Source: Erpetoichthys calabaricus (Eukaryota > Chordata > Cladistia > Polypteriformes > Polypteridae). Taken from it: a stretch of DNA of 64,000 bases. Location: the NCBI RefSeq assembly GCF_900747795.2, contig NC_041401.2, positions 31,814,053 through 31,878,052 of the forward strand, read 5' to 3'. Below, one piece after another: positions 47,501 to 56,265 of this stretch. The notes under the pieces were generated by a model. The model had not been told where the DNA came from. It did no database searches and worked only from the letters and a program-made list of their open reading frames with translations. Positions within the stretch are counted from its first letter, which is position 1. Every line of letters starts with the position of its first letter. Made by a program: the position numbers and the translations under genes.

Positions 47501-49485
47501 ACAGTAGCCAGTTTCTAATTTGCAGTTACATTCTGCCATTTAAGCCTGATTTTAAACATTTTTTCCTTCTCGTTTTGCAGAATGTCCTTCAAATGGGCAT
47601 GTATGGAGTACGTATGGGAACAGCTGCTATTGTTTTTTGTTCAATGAAGGCGATCTTTCAAAAAAGTACAGATTTGAGAGTGCTAAAGATCTCTGCCAAG
47701 GTGATTATACTTTTGTTCCTTTTATTATTTACAGAACCATGGAAAGCCAGCCAATAATGTTTTTGCCTTTGTGCTCCCACTTCAAAAAAAGAGACAAATG
47801 TACAGACATTTAATTTTTTTTTTGGAATTCTTGATCAGGATAGACTGTTACCTCTGAGACCCTGAAATTGTGTTGTTACTTAACACTCTCAAACCTCCTT
47901 AAGTTAAGCAAAATGACACTGTTTATTGGCTAACTAAACTTATAATATTGCAAGCTTTCGAGGCAACTCAGGCCCCTTCTTCAGGTGAGATGAAACACCG
48001 AGTAGTACAAACCTCCTTAATTAATTCAGCTACATTACAATGTTAGTTTTTCAACTAAAACAGAGAAAAATTTTACATTTTAATTTACTAAACATGTCAT
48101 TTTGCCCTTGACTACTAGTTAATAAAGACTTTTTTTTTTTTTGAAGTAAGAAAATCTATATTTTTAACAGCAATGTTGTTTTTTGTTTTTGTTTTTTTTG
48201 TAATGTAGGACTTGGCAGTGACCTGTTAAGTATAACTAGTGATGAAGAAAACAAATTTATTACTGATTACAGCCACAGAGTTTGGAAAACCAGTGTGGAG
48301 ATGTGGCTTGGATTGTTTCTGAATACAGATAGTAAGTAACATCCTTAAGTAGCAGAGCATACGTGACTGGGATACAATTGTTGTTCCTGCATTTCTAAAT
48401 TAAACACGAACTGTGATTTTATGTATGTAGTGCGTCCCCTCTCACTTGTTATCCACTGTTAGGGTTAATTTGGGGGACAACTCCCTTTGCTTAGTTTTCA
48501 TTTGTATGTCAAGTTTTCCAGTTTGCTACTATGACAGGCAGGTATCAGAATTCTAGATAGTAGATATGTATTGAGGATATTAGGAAGGGGGCAGATACTT
48601 CTTCATAGCACTGCATGCTGTTGAGATGGGTGTGTTCCTCTAGTATTCATTTGGTTGTTTTAGCCAGTGTTTCCCAAACTCGGTCCTGTGGACCGCCTGT
48701 GGCTGCAGGTTTTTGTTCCAAGCAGATTCCTAATCAGTGACAACACCTGATAACACTCATCTCATTTAATTAGCTGGTATTATTTTTCTTTTATTCTATA
48801 TTCAGTTAAGCACAGCAACATGACTTTTACATTTATAAGACATTTAGAAATATTTCTGTTTTTGCTATAGATTTAAATGCTTAACTCTCTTTTGTGGATT
48901 TCATTATATTTTGCCTTTTCTCTGTGCAGTTTTTCCCTTCATTAATGACAATTAAAAACGAGCAGAGCAGACACCCAGGAAATAACACTAAATAATCAAA
49001 GGCTGCAACTACTTTAGCATCGGACCCTCTAATTAGTAAATAACTGATTAATTAAACAATTAGAACACCTTGAAAAGTAGAATGAAAATCAAAATGAAAA
49101 TATTGTTAAAATGAAAAAAAATATATTATTCCCATATAACTGCTTGGTACATTTTAATATATCTACAGTGGAACCTCGGTTCACGACCATAATTCGTTCC
49201 AAAACTCTGGTCGTAACCCAATTTGGTCGTGAACCGAAGCAATTTCCCCCATAGGATTGTATGTAAATACAATTAATCTGTTCCAGACCATACAAACTGT
49301 ATGTAAATATATTTTTTTTTTAAGTTTTTCAGCACAAATATAGGTAATTAAACCATAGAATGCACAGCGTAATAGTAAACTAAATGTAAAAACATTGAAT
49401 AACACTCAGAAAACCTTGAACAACGGTGAAAACTAACACTGCAATAGTTTGTGTTACAGCGCTACCAACCGCTGGCTAAAAACAC

Positions 49486-49517
<32 letters not shown>

Positions 49518-49704
49518 TGAGTTTTAAGCACAGGGAAAAAAATCCGTAATTTAATAAACCACCAAGAAAAGTAACATTGCAAAAATGCACGCTACGAACC
49601 GATCGCTGTAAACAGAAGTGGAAACAAAAACAAGCCCAGTGCATTCTTTAACTGCCTTCCTACATTATGCGTCCAGCTGTCTCTCTCACGCTGCCTGTGT
49701 GTGT

Positions 49705-49736
<32 letters not shown>

Positions 49737-49860
49737 TCATTACATTTATATAGCGCTTTTCTCAGTACTCAAAGCGCTATCCACACAGGGAGGAACCGGG
49801 AAGCGAACCCACAATCTTCCACAGTCTCCTTACTGCAAAGCAGCAGCACTACCACTGCGC

Positions 49861-49901
<41 letters not shown>

Positions 49902-52900
49902 ATATATATATATATATATAGATTATAAAATTTATTTATTTTTACCAAACTTACTTTTCTATATTGTTCCAAAAACACAGAACTTGGGAAATAAGACATC
50001 ACTTAGTTAGCCCAGGAGTCCTGTTAAAAACAGAAGCTGGTTGGAACAAAAGCCTGCAGCCACAGGACCAAGTTTGGGAAACACTGGTTTTATCAACCTT
50101 GTGGTCTTACGAGACCGTAGGCACGTTTACATGCACTTCAGTAACCCGATTATTCACTAAAACTTGATCTCTAAAATGCCATGTAAACCCTTACTTTGGT
50201 TAGAAAAATCAGGTTATTGGCCTCCAAGACACCTGATTAACAGAGGTAGATTTCTCCACGAATAACCCGACTATGAGGCCATGTAAACCCTTAACCAGGT
50301 TTCAGTGAAGGATTTTGTAGCAGGTGCAAGGAGAAGCTTCCAGTAAATACATTTCTAGTGGTAAATGGTTGAAAAAATGTGTCTCAATATTTCAGAAATT
50401 GCTAAATTTATGTTGATGAGCTGGACATATAGTGCACAATGTCAAGAGCAGGTTAACACATTAAAAGTAACACACGTTACGCAGTCTGATTACCTTGTAA
50501 GAGACACGACTAACCCAACCCAATACTTACTGAAGTAACAGGACCTGTGGTGGTGGTGGTGGTGGTGCTGCTGTTTGTTATTCTTCAGCAGTGCTGGCAG
50601 GAAGAGCAAGTCAAAGGTTTGGTCCTTTGCAGGGCTCAATCAACTCCGACAAACAGTGTGCAGTCAGGCAACAACCCCATAAAGAGCGTCAGTTTGACTT
50701 AACAATTTTGTGTTTTATAAATATATCACAGGCATCCTGCTTATTGTCATATCAATGATGTCCAATGATGACGATTAACTTATTTATTTTTTGTTGTGCT
50801 GTTTAATGACATTGGAGAGTTTTGACAAAAGAGGACTCCAGAAGGTTACTTGTGCATATGAACACAAAGGTTTAAGAAAGCGGGTTTCTGCCTTGACCGC
50901 TTTGTGTGTGCAAGTAAACCGACTCTGTGACGATGAAGTAACTGAGAGATTAGTGGGGATTTTGGGTGACATTGAAAAGTGGGTGCATGTACAGTAGAGT
51001 ACAGCTGTGTAAAGCTCTACGCTTACAGGCCTTACACACATGACACTCTTTACTTTTATAGAACATTTGGCTGTTTCAAGTTTTCTTTTTTTTTTATTTA
51101 TATATAAAGAAGTTCTTTTCTAATATGTGAGAAGATTCCAAGGAGCCGGTTGTCATTTTTAACGCACAACTGTCAAGCTGAGATTGTAAGTGATTATATA
51201 GTTGTAAATGATCTGTTCCCTTTTTTGTGTCAGCGGATTCTCTGAAATGGTTTGATGGTAATGATGTCCTGTATACCAACTGGGAACACAGCGAGTACAG
51301 CATGGAGCCTGATAACGTGAACACGTGTGCTGTGCTCCACACTGGGACAGGAAAGTGGGGCAAAGTGATGTGTGAAGAAACTGTGGAAAACGGAGTCGTC
51401 TGTGAAACGTCTCTCAGTAAGTTGCTTTGCTGTTCCTTTGTGCTCGTTGTGGCTGTGATGACATACTGGCTGGTCTGTGCCGTGTTCAGATTTCTAATAT
51501 CGTTTGGACCGTTTTATAATTGAATACACAAAGGGAAGTCTGAAAATCAGGAGCTGCACTTTATGAGAAGTCGAAGTGGACTCTGTGCTGTCAGCCTCCT
51601 GGTTTGGGTAGTTAGCATCTCGTCGTGGCCAAGTCCTAGTGAAAACCTTAAAGACAAAACGTGTCCGTTACATTCAGGCAAAGGGACCTGCGGTGAATTA
51701 CAGCTGCAACAGAGGACAATGAGATGGCTGATGAAAGTCCACTAGGTGATGCTTTTGAACTTGGCAAGTAAAAGGTAGCCTCTTAAGAATTTAACTTTTT
51801 GAGGGCTGAATATTTTTCCAAAAAAAAAAACTGCTAACAAAGCAATGGTTTCACACATAAATCAACATAAAATGTCTGTTGCTGTGTGCTGTGGCTGCTG
51901 TTGGCGCCTGTTTGTCATCTCTGGCAGCTGCTCGACGGCCAGAAGGAATGCCGCGGCGGGCCAGCTGCCTGGCTATCTTTGTGTGATGTCGGCAGTGGCA
52001 GTGCAATGCAGTCTGATTCGTACCTCTTGTCATTGTAAGTGCCAGTATCCTCCAAGGCAAATGTTGCCCTTAACAGGGGCACATAAGCTACATGAACACG
52101 TTCAGCACTACGATCAGCTAATGCTGGTACCTGCAATTTCATTTTCGAGTCCAACAAATCCGAGTACAATTCAACGGTAACACACAAAATGTCAACCACA
52201 GAGCATTTTGCTTTGCACGTTCGCTTTGGCCTCTCGCCAAATGTCGATGCCAATTTAGAGGTTGTCTGCTCTTCGCTACTCATTCACGCAAAGGCAGTCA
52301 AAGTCGAATCAACGACGTGAACTTACCTTCTAGCAATGAAAGTCAAACTAAAACGCATCAGCGAGTTTTGTCGCGGTTTACGGCTGATTGCCATCTTCTA
52401 CCTCTGAATTTTGACAAATGTCGACGTCCACCCTGAAAGAGTTAAAGTGGGTATTTTAAATTGTGTCTTCATTATTTACTTCATTTTTTAAACATGCAGT
52501 GCCTTCAGAAATTCTCAATGCTCAATTCTCCAAAATGGCAAGGAATAAACAGGAATTTAGAATTGTTTGCAAATTTATTTACAAATAACCAAAATCTCAC
52601 ATTGATAACAGAAGCAGTCGGACCCTTTGCCATGACACTTGATATCTGGCTCAGGTGCGTGTCATTCTATGGATTATCGCTGAGATGTTCCTTGTTGGGA
52701 GTCCACCTGTGGTCAATTCAGTTGACAGCACACATTTAGGAAAGAAACACACCTGTCTGTAGAAGGTCCTCCACCTAAAAGTAAAAGCCAAGCCACAAGG
52801 TTGATGGAACTGCCTGCAGAGCTTAGCGACATGACGTTCATTATGTTGAGGCAAAGTTCTGAGGAGGACATTAAAAAAATCTCTGCAGCATCAAAGATGG

Positions 52901-55900
52901 ATGCACAGTGCCCTCCATCATTCTTAATTAGAACAAGTTTGGAACAACCACAACTCTTCCTAGAACTGGCCATTCAGCCAAACTGAGCAATTATGGGAGA
53001 AGGACTTTGGCAAGAAAGAAAGCTAGCCAAGAACCCAATGGTCACTCTGGCAGGGCTCTAGAAAATTGGTTTGGAGATGGGAGAAACTCCCAGAAGGACA
53101 GCTATCACCACAACAGTCCACTGATCAGGGCTTTATGATAGAGTGGTCTGGTTGGACAGAAGCATCTCGGTTAAAGACACATGGAAACTCTCTGTGAGAC
53201 GATTCTCTGTTCTGATGAAACCAAGATTAGCATCAGGCAACCAAGCACCACTCATCACATTCTAACAGGGAAACGTGGTGGTGGCAGCAGCATCCGGCGG
53301 TGAGGAAAGCTGAAAATAGCAAAGTACAGAGATGTCCTTAATGAACATCTGCTCCAGAGCACTCTGGGCCCTCAGACTGGGCTGAAGGTTCACCTTCCAG
53401 CAGGACAAGGACACTAAGCACAAAGCAGAGGCAACACAGGCATGGCGTAGAGACAACTCTGCCAGCATTCTTGAGGGGCTGAACAAGAGCCCAGACTTGA
53501 GCCCACCTGAGCATCTCTGGGTAGTCCAGAAAGTAGCTGTCGTCTGATGATCTCCATCCAGCCTGACAGAGCGTGAAAAGATCTGCAGAGAAGAACGGCA
53601 GAAAATGCCCAAAAGCAGGCAAGCGAAGCTCATCACATCAAACCCAACAAGACTCCAGGCTGGAATTACTGGCACAACAAAATACGGAGTGAAGGGGCAG
53701 AATACTTGTGTCAAGGTGATAGATATTTCAGTTTTTTATTTTCAATAAATTTGCAAAAAAATTCTAAAATCCAGTTTCTTTTTGTTATTAATGTAAATGA
53801 TTTTAGCACAAGGCTGCAATATACCAAAATATGAATAAAGGGAAGAGGCCTAAATAGTTTTTGAATCCACTGTTAATATATGCAGAAGAATAATCAATAT
53901 TATATCAATAAATTGCTTGTTACTATAGTAATGTTCTCAACATTAAAAAAAAAAAAATTACCATACCTCATTGTTCAAAAGTACGACAGTTAGAGCATTG
54001 CTTTTACCTTCATCCATTACGATGTGAATTTATTGTCTGTAACAAGATATTTGGCTGTCCTTTGAGTTTTATAAATTAAACTGATTACATCACCAGTGTC
54101 CCCTGAGAAGTCCGCGCTGTCTCCATCTTGGTCTCACCGCCTTGATCTTTATTAGCTGTCAGTTTGTCACTTTGGATCATCAGCACTGCTCTGTAAAGGT
54201 TCCTGTTCGTACTCCGTTTATTATATCAGCCATTCCATGAGAAAAACTCGATAGCTTGAAGAGTACAAGAGTCGTACAGTCTGTCTCCATGTGAACCATC
54301 TAAAGGCCTCCCAAAATATCAAAGGTGGGTGGTGAACCCCCAGCATGCAATTCTGCCACAAAAAATCCTACCGGATTCAATCTGCCCGCCATCCCATTTC
54401 AGGAGAGCTTTGTGTTTACTTGGCTGCCCTTTTTAATACCATAGATGCCTCTTTGTTGGTTTGCCCTCGTCTCGGCCTCGTCGCTGCTCTCAGTTGCTGT
54501 GTGGACGAGTTGCTCTCACCCATGAAGTTCGTGGCTGTGGTGCAACACCTTTAGCACTGGCCATTGGGTAGGGAAACTCTTTATCAGCAGATGTTTTCCA
54601 TGTTTGCTGTAAGAACCTCAGCTGATGATTATTTTATTTTATTTATTTATCTATTTTAGTTATTTTTAACCACAAGTAGCTCACTCTTGGTTTATGAGAA
54701 GTTTTGGCCCATCAACTCCAAAGGCAGAGACCATTTTGAAGAGTAAAGGCTTATTCTAGGACTTCACAGAATGTAAATCAGCTGTAACTGTGGAAAATCG
54801 GACTGAAAAGTTTAAAAAAAAAAAAAAAAAAAATACCTGCCACTTACTTTTCCAGTAGCCAAATTAGAAAAAATTATAATAATAACTAAAACACAAAAGC
54901 ATGTTGTATGTAGCGAAACCCAGGAAAGATTTGAGAGATTGGCTTACGAAGGCTGTAGAAACAGCAAAGCTGATTTCGCTGTCCCAGTAAGGAGTCAGGG
55001 GGGTTTACACCGAGGGGCTCCGCTTCCCCCTCTCAGTCCAAAGCCATGCAGATTAGGAGAACTGCTGGCGTGTGTGTGTGTGTGTGTGTGTGAGACCCTG
55101 CAGTGCTCTTGCTGGAGTAGACGCCAGTCCTGGATAAGCAGGTTAAGATGATGGATAGATGGGATTTCAGTGTCGTCTAAATATGGACTCTCGGTCCTCT
55201 TAATGTTCATCATGTAAGCTTTGAACAAAAATATATTACAGAAAAAAAGGTGACTGTTAGATATGAAACATGCAAATCTTTCCAAGTACAGTGACACTCG
55301 AGTCGAGTTGATAACACACCCATTGCAGAATCCGAAATGTACCTGTAGAAGTTTACTTTTTTTCAGCAAGTACTTCTTGGCCTCCTTTAAATAATTATTT
55401 AATGTGTATGGTATAGACGCACAGTCTATAAAATTGTTTAAACATTTCAACATCTACACCTGCACCTTTTCCTAAGCCCCCTATCCAGGCCAGGCATTCC
55501 AAATACTTGAGGTCATTTATATTATTTATCCATATTTTAAATGTGTTTAGTGGTTAAAGTACACACCCTGTTCATGTCACCACTTTCAGTGTTCCGAGGT
55601 GAAACTCATCCTACTGTGAACAAATGTGAAAAATAAAATGGACTCCTTCCATGCCAAACCCCAAAGAATCCACCTTAATAAAGCAGTATATGCAAGTTTT
55701 TGTGCTACACAAATGTGGTTTAAAAGGCACTTTACAATAAATGTGGTATTTTTGTTTTTGCAGAACTCGTACAAGAAAAGCCCGGCAGCAGTAAGTACCT
55801 TTTGTTTCCTCATCAATGGCCGCATTTTCCTTTAATCTTTTAAGATACTTTCAAGAGAGCGTTGTTCTCAAACAATGGCCGTCTCTAGCGGTAGTGCTGT

Positions 55901-56265
55901 TGTTTCAATTCCAGCCAAATGTGAAACTTCACAGGTTCTTCCTGGAATTGTGTTTTGTTTGCTGGCTTATGGCTTATTCATAACTGACCCATCCAGTATG
56001 TTAAATAAACAGTACAGAATAGTCGCTGCACATTTCTAATTGTGCTCGTCTTTCATTTTCAGATAACAAGGTTCTATTTTCGGCTCTGGTCATCCTGAGT
56101 GTGGTCACTATTCTAGTTCTTTCCACTGTTGTTTGGTTCCTGTATCAGAAAAAACACAATGGAGGGACTCTCTTCACGGCCATAGAGTATCATCCGCCTC
56201 TTGTGCCTTCATATTCTGATGAAACTGTACTGGTGGATGCAGAGGAAAAGGAGTATTCAGCATGA
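32411..56265 (+). CDS. CD302: CD302 (DCL-1/CLEC13A), complete gene, six exons
   Basis: Exons are 32411-32501, 47581-47700, 48209-48331, 51234-51416, 55764-55790 and 56063-56265. All internal junctions are phase 1, and the sum is 747 bases, giving 248 residues (human 232). Order: signal peptide, one CTLD, short stalk, membrane span, tail. Key matches to recalled human CD302: [24 protein letters not shown]...WFLY and the tail ending [12 protein letters not shown] (human VLVVGEENEYPV). CD302 is a type I lectin-like receptor of myeloid cells involved in endocytosis, adhesion and migration. The domain lacks an EPN/QPN sugar site. It lies 13.2 kb downstream of LY75 on the same strand, as in mammals. 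The start is fixed by an in-frame TGA nine codons upstream (32384). Confidence 0.93.
32840..33280 (+). other. CG-rich block in CD302 intron 1
   Basis: Follows an AATAAAGTATATCTATCTAT stretch that looks like a retroelement tail. An open frame at 32867-33202 has no known domain. It may be a second part of a CpG-rich promoter area or an element fragment. Confidence 0.3.
33281..34098 (+). other. CD302 intron 1, no recognised element
   Basis: CACTGACTTGCAAAAGTGTT at about 33516 resembles a Tc1 inverted-repeat end, but no partner end was found. Confidence 0.35.
34099..35323 (-). mobile_element. Helitron relic with helicase C-terminus
   Basis: On the - strand it starts TCTCTATTATAAAAG near 35323, followed by CTTGAGACAAGATGAGACTT, and ends with CTAG at 34099-34102 after a GC-rich hairpin region. 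Between them lie broken pieces of a Helitron helicase: [51 protein letters not shown] and [13 protein letters not shown]. The N-terminal Rep and most of the helicase are gone. Several frame breaks. Confidence 0.75.
35398..36480 (-). mobile_element. Helitron relic with Rep fragment and internal repeats
   Basis: The 3' border CTAG lies at 35398-35401 next to a GGGGGCAAAGCCCCC hairpin. A - strand frame at 35519-35719 reads [20 protein letters not shown] and [13 protein letters not shown], which matches the Rep/helicase region of Helitrons. The 5' part (about 35760-36460) is a degenerate array in which CTCTGCATGTGT recurs about every 60-200 bases. The 5' border was not found. Confidence 0.6.
36781..37113 (-). 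repeat. tRNA-derived SINE with (GGAT)n tail
   Basis: On the - strand: GGTGGCGCAGTGGTAGCGCT (A box), GGGTTCACTTCCC (B box), GTTTGCATGTTCTCCCCGTG, a long body and a GGATGGATGGAT tail. It is flanked by the exact 10-base duplication caatcaggaa (36771-36780 and 37114-37123). It has split the hAT transposase tail. Confidence 0.8.
37133..37580 (+). mobile_element. CR1 LINE 3' fragment
   Basis: 5'-truncated. It encodes the CR1 ORF2 C-terminus: [12 protein letters not shown] (other frame), [47 protein letters not shown] and [10 protein letters not shown]. It ends with a 3' UTR GAATGGCCTGTTCTCGTCTA and a short TAATG-type tail. One frame change near 37190. Confidence 0.8.
38058..39115 (+). other. CD302 intron 1, no recognised element
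   Basis: A - strand open frame at 38226-38510 (94 codons) is unrecognised. Nothing else assigned. Confidence 0.4.
39116..39859 (-). mobile_element. Non-autonomous Helitron
   Basis: The - strand starts TTCTCTATTATATACAAAAA then TCTTGGGACGAGATGTGATC. It contains CATGCAGAGCAGGTTAGAGA and ends AAAACCCTCTAG at 39116. An internal near-duplication of about 200 bases is visible on + (GTATTGGTATGC.../GTGTAGC... units each with a CTGCTT TGCT region and CACCGTTTAAGCG). Confidence 0.7.
39860..41737 (+). other. CD302 intron 1, no recognised element
   Basis: The stretch 41000-41600 looks repeat-like but could not be named. A (T)n run lies at 39942-39960. Confidence 0.4.
41740..42674 (+). mobile_element. 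Mariner-type DNA transposon, internally deleted
   Basis: Inverted ends CAGGGTGCGCACAAAGTC and (right, inverted) TAGGGTGTACACAAAGTC extend about 38 bases. TA lies on both sides (41738-41739, 42675-42676). It is only 935 bases long and carries the catalytic part of a Tc1/mariner transposase without the N-terminal DNA-binding half. Confidence 0.85.
41851..42528 (+). CDS. Mariner-type transposase, truncated
   Basis: A 225-codon frame whose residues from about 30 on match IS630/Tc1/mariner catalytic domains. The first aspartate is in [10 protein letters not shown], the second in [11 protein letters not shown] and the third in [17 protein letters not shown]. Other landmarks are [18 protein letters not shown] and [10 protein letters not shown]. 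The helix-turn-helix half is missing, and the first residues derive from the fusion across the deletion. It normally cuts and pastes the element at TA sites. This copy is not expected to bind its own ends. It is otherwise uninterrupted, so it is fairly young. Confidence 0.82.
   Translation: MFPTSRLVLPLKKSQKKWRLFQDEAMGDTSQEACDLMLQQFPRNAEKEKVMFSDECAIYRSSHNRNVFFWGKENAHFFEEIEHSPSHVMIWVGMTAQHLFGPYFFDGSVNQISYLEMLNGWLIPQLRNQGVLDSVWFQQDRAHAHFTITVRDRLNNVFGNRWIGRGSNNNPAPLPWPPRSPDLTTPDNALWGFIKEDVRKRHYSLNDELKHAVRAAFQKVTPQML
42677..43857 (+). other. CD302 intron 1, mostly unassigned
   Basis: CAGGGGTTCTCAACGTTTT at about 43663 looks like a hAT left end, without a matching right end. Confidence 0.35.
43858..44669. 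mobile_element. Tigger-like non-autonomous element
   Basis: CAGTGATCCCTCGCTATATT at the left and, inverted, CAGTAATCCCTCCTCCATCG at the right, with TA on both sides (43856-43857, 44670-44671). No coding capacity. Inside, a unit of about 120 bases is duplicated: ACGGTGCTTCGCATACTTAA occurs at about 44197 and 44318, each after a CT-rich run. Confidence 0.7.
45060..46230 (-). mobile_element. LINE 3' half with RT, clade unassigned
   Basis: On the - strand: [44 protein letters not shown] (RT motif C), [55 protein letters not shown]. It is 5'-truncated with several frame changes. The order matches a common fish non-LTR family. It may be the same family as the relic at 4.3-5.9 kb, which covers the preceding protein region. 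Confidence 0.75.
46231..47580 (+). other. End of CD302 intron 1, partly repeat
   Basis: A TAA-rich run plus ATTTTATTTATATAGCACC (46605-46650) looks like the inverted 3' tail of an L2/SINE-type repeat. The remainder to 47200 may belong to a dispersed repeat. (GT)n lies at 47458-47477. Confidence 0.4.
47581..47700 (+). CDS. CD302: CD302 exon 2: first part of CTLD
   Basis: Acceptor ttctcgttttgcag, donor gtgatt, phase 1 at both ends. It encodes [19 protein letters not shown] and ends KDLCQG. Human CD302 starts its domain DCPSSTWIQFQDSCYIF. It lies 15 kb after exon 1; that first intron carries most of the mobile elements of the gene. Confidence 0.9.
47905..48010 (+). repeat. Short dispersed repeat fragment
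   Basis: TATTGGCTAACTAAACTTAT then CAAGCTTTCGAGGCAACTCA resembles a common fish/reptile dispersed repeat end; not classified. Confidence 0.35.
48209..48331 (+). CDS. CD302: CD302 exon 3: middle of CTLD
   Basis: Acceptor tttttgtaatgtag, donor gtaagt, phase 1 at both ends. It encodes [13 protein letters not shown] and EMWLGLF. Human CD302 has MISIHNEEENAFI and LLGMF. The 123-base length equals the two matching LY75 exons, consistent with a shared ancestral CTLD exon plan. Confidence 0.92.
49166..49700. mobile_element. Tigger-like element, left end only
   Basis: TA|CAGTGGAACCTCGGTTCACG then GGTCGTGAACCGAAGC; no matching right end. Lies inside the hAT element. Confidence 0.5.
49706..49865 (-). 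repeat. Short tRNA-derived SINE with (ATT)n tail
   Basis: - strand: GGTGGCGCAGTGGTAGTGCT (A box), GTGGGTTCGCTTCCC (B box), GCGCTATATAAATGTAATGA, then an ATT-repeat tail. A (TG)-rich cctgtgtgtgtgt on both sides may be the target duplication. Confidence 0.7.
49866..49921. repeat. (GT)n/(AT)n microsatellite
   Basis: GTGTGT run followed by a TATATA run. Confidence 0.9.
50118..50560 (+). repeat. Dispersed repeat, unclassified, copy 2
   Basis: Begins GCACGTTTACATGCACTTCA; contains CATGTAAACCCTTA twice and TATTTCAGAAATTGC. It matches the inverted copy at 23470-24090 in order and partly in sequence. Confidence 0.45.
50561..51233 (+). other. CD302 intron 3, no recognised element
   Basis: Starts with a short (TGG)n run; nothing else assigned. 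Confidence 0.4.
51234..51416 (+). CDS. CD302: CD302 exon 4: C-terminal part of CTLD
   Basis: Acceptor ttttttgtgtcag, donor gtaagt, phase 1 at both ends. It encodes [31 protein letters not shown] and GVVCETSL. Human has FKWFDNSNMTFDKW and TCAFLHIKTGEWKK. Three cysteines complete the CTLD disulfides. An EPDN stretch is present but not the EPN calcium/sugar motif. Confidence 0.93.
51795..52441. mobile_element. piggyBac-like non-autonomous element
   Basis: TTAA at both ends (51791-51794 and 52442-52445) with short inverted ends CTTTTTGAGGGCTG and (inverted) CTCTTTCAGGGTGG. 647 bases, no transposase. TTAA duplication plus AGGG-type ends is the piggyBac pattern. Confidence 0.6.
52497..53872 (+). 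mobile_element. Tc1-like transposon, decayed
   Basis: Ends CAGTGCCTTCAGAAATTCTC and (right) GTTTTTGAATCCACTG match Tc1 inverted repeats. Between them are broken transposase pieces in several + frames: [27 protein letters not shown] and [10 protein letters not shown]. Flanking TA is no longer exact. Many frame breaks; old copy. Confidence 0.7.
53873..55763 (+). other. CD302 intron 4, no recognised element
   Basis: Contains an A-run at 54812-54832 and a (TG)n run at 55070-55092. Confidence 0.5.
55764..55790 (+). CDS. CD302: CD302 exon 5: 27-base stalk micro-exon
   Basis: Acceptor tttttgcag, donor gtaagt. The 27-base exon keeps phase 1 and gives the stalk residues KLVQEKPGS between the CTLD and the membrane span. 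Human CD302 has a similarly short basic stalk (IPYKRKYLSDN). The call rests on clean splice signals and on the frame it keeps into exon 6. Confidence 0.8.
56063..56265 (+). CDS. CD302: CD302 last exon: membrane span and tail
   Basis: Acceptor tttcattttcag. It encodes [19 protein letters not shown], then WFLYQKK and a tail with TAIEYHPPL and [12 protein letters not shown]. The tail has a YHPPL tyrosine-type sorting motif and the acidic EEKEY ending shared with human (EENEYPV). The coding part ends at TGA 56263-56265. Confidence 0.93.

Larger units (their letters stand above)
48665..50086. mobile_element. hAT-type non-autonomous element, composite
   Basis: Left end CAGTGTTTCCCAAACTCGGT and inverted right end CAGTGTTTCCCAAACTTGGT, with about 70 bases of related sequence inward. 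It is flanked by an 8-base duplication gttttagc/gttttatc (48657-48664, 50087-50094), diagnostic of hAT. It contains a Tigger-like end at 49166 and a SINE at 49706-49865. Confidence 0.8.

Noticed and set aside
49618-50010. 130-codon frame with IIIIII and VCVCV runs
   Set aside because: It translates microsatellites and an inverted SINE.
53262-53714. 150-codon antisense open frame
   Set aside because: It lies opposite the decayed Tc1 transposase and has no domain.
54995-55453. 152-codon antisense open frame
   Set aside because: It contains a (CA)n run (HTHTHTH) and no domain; likely chance.
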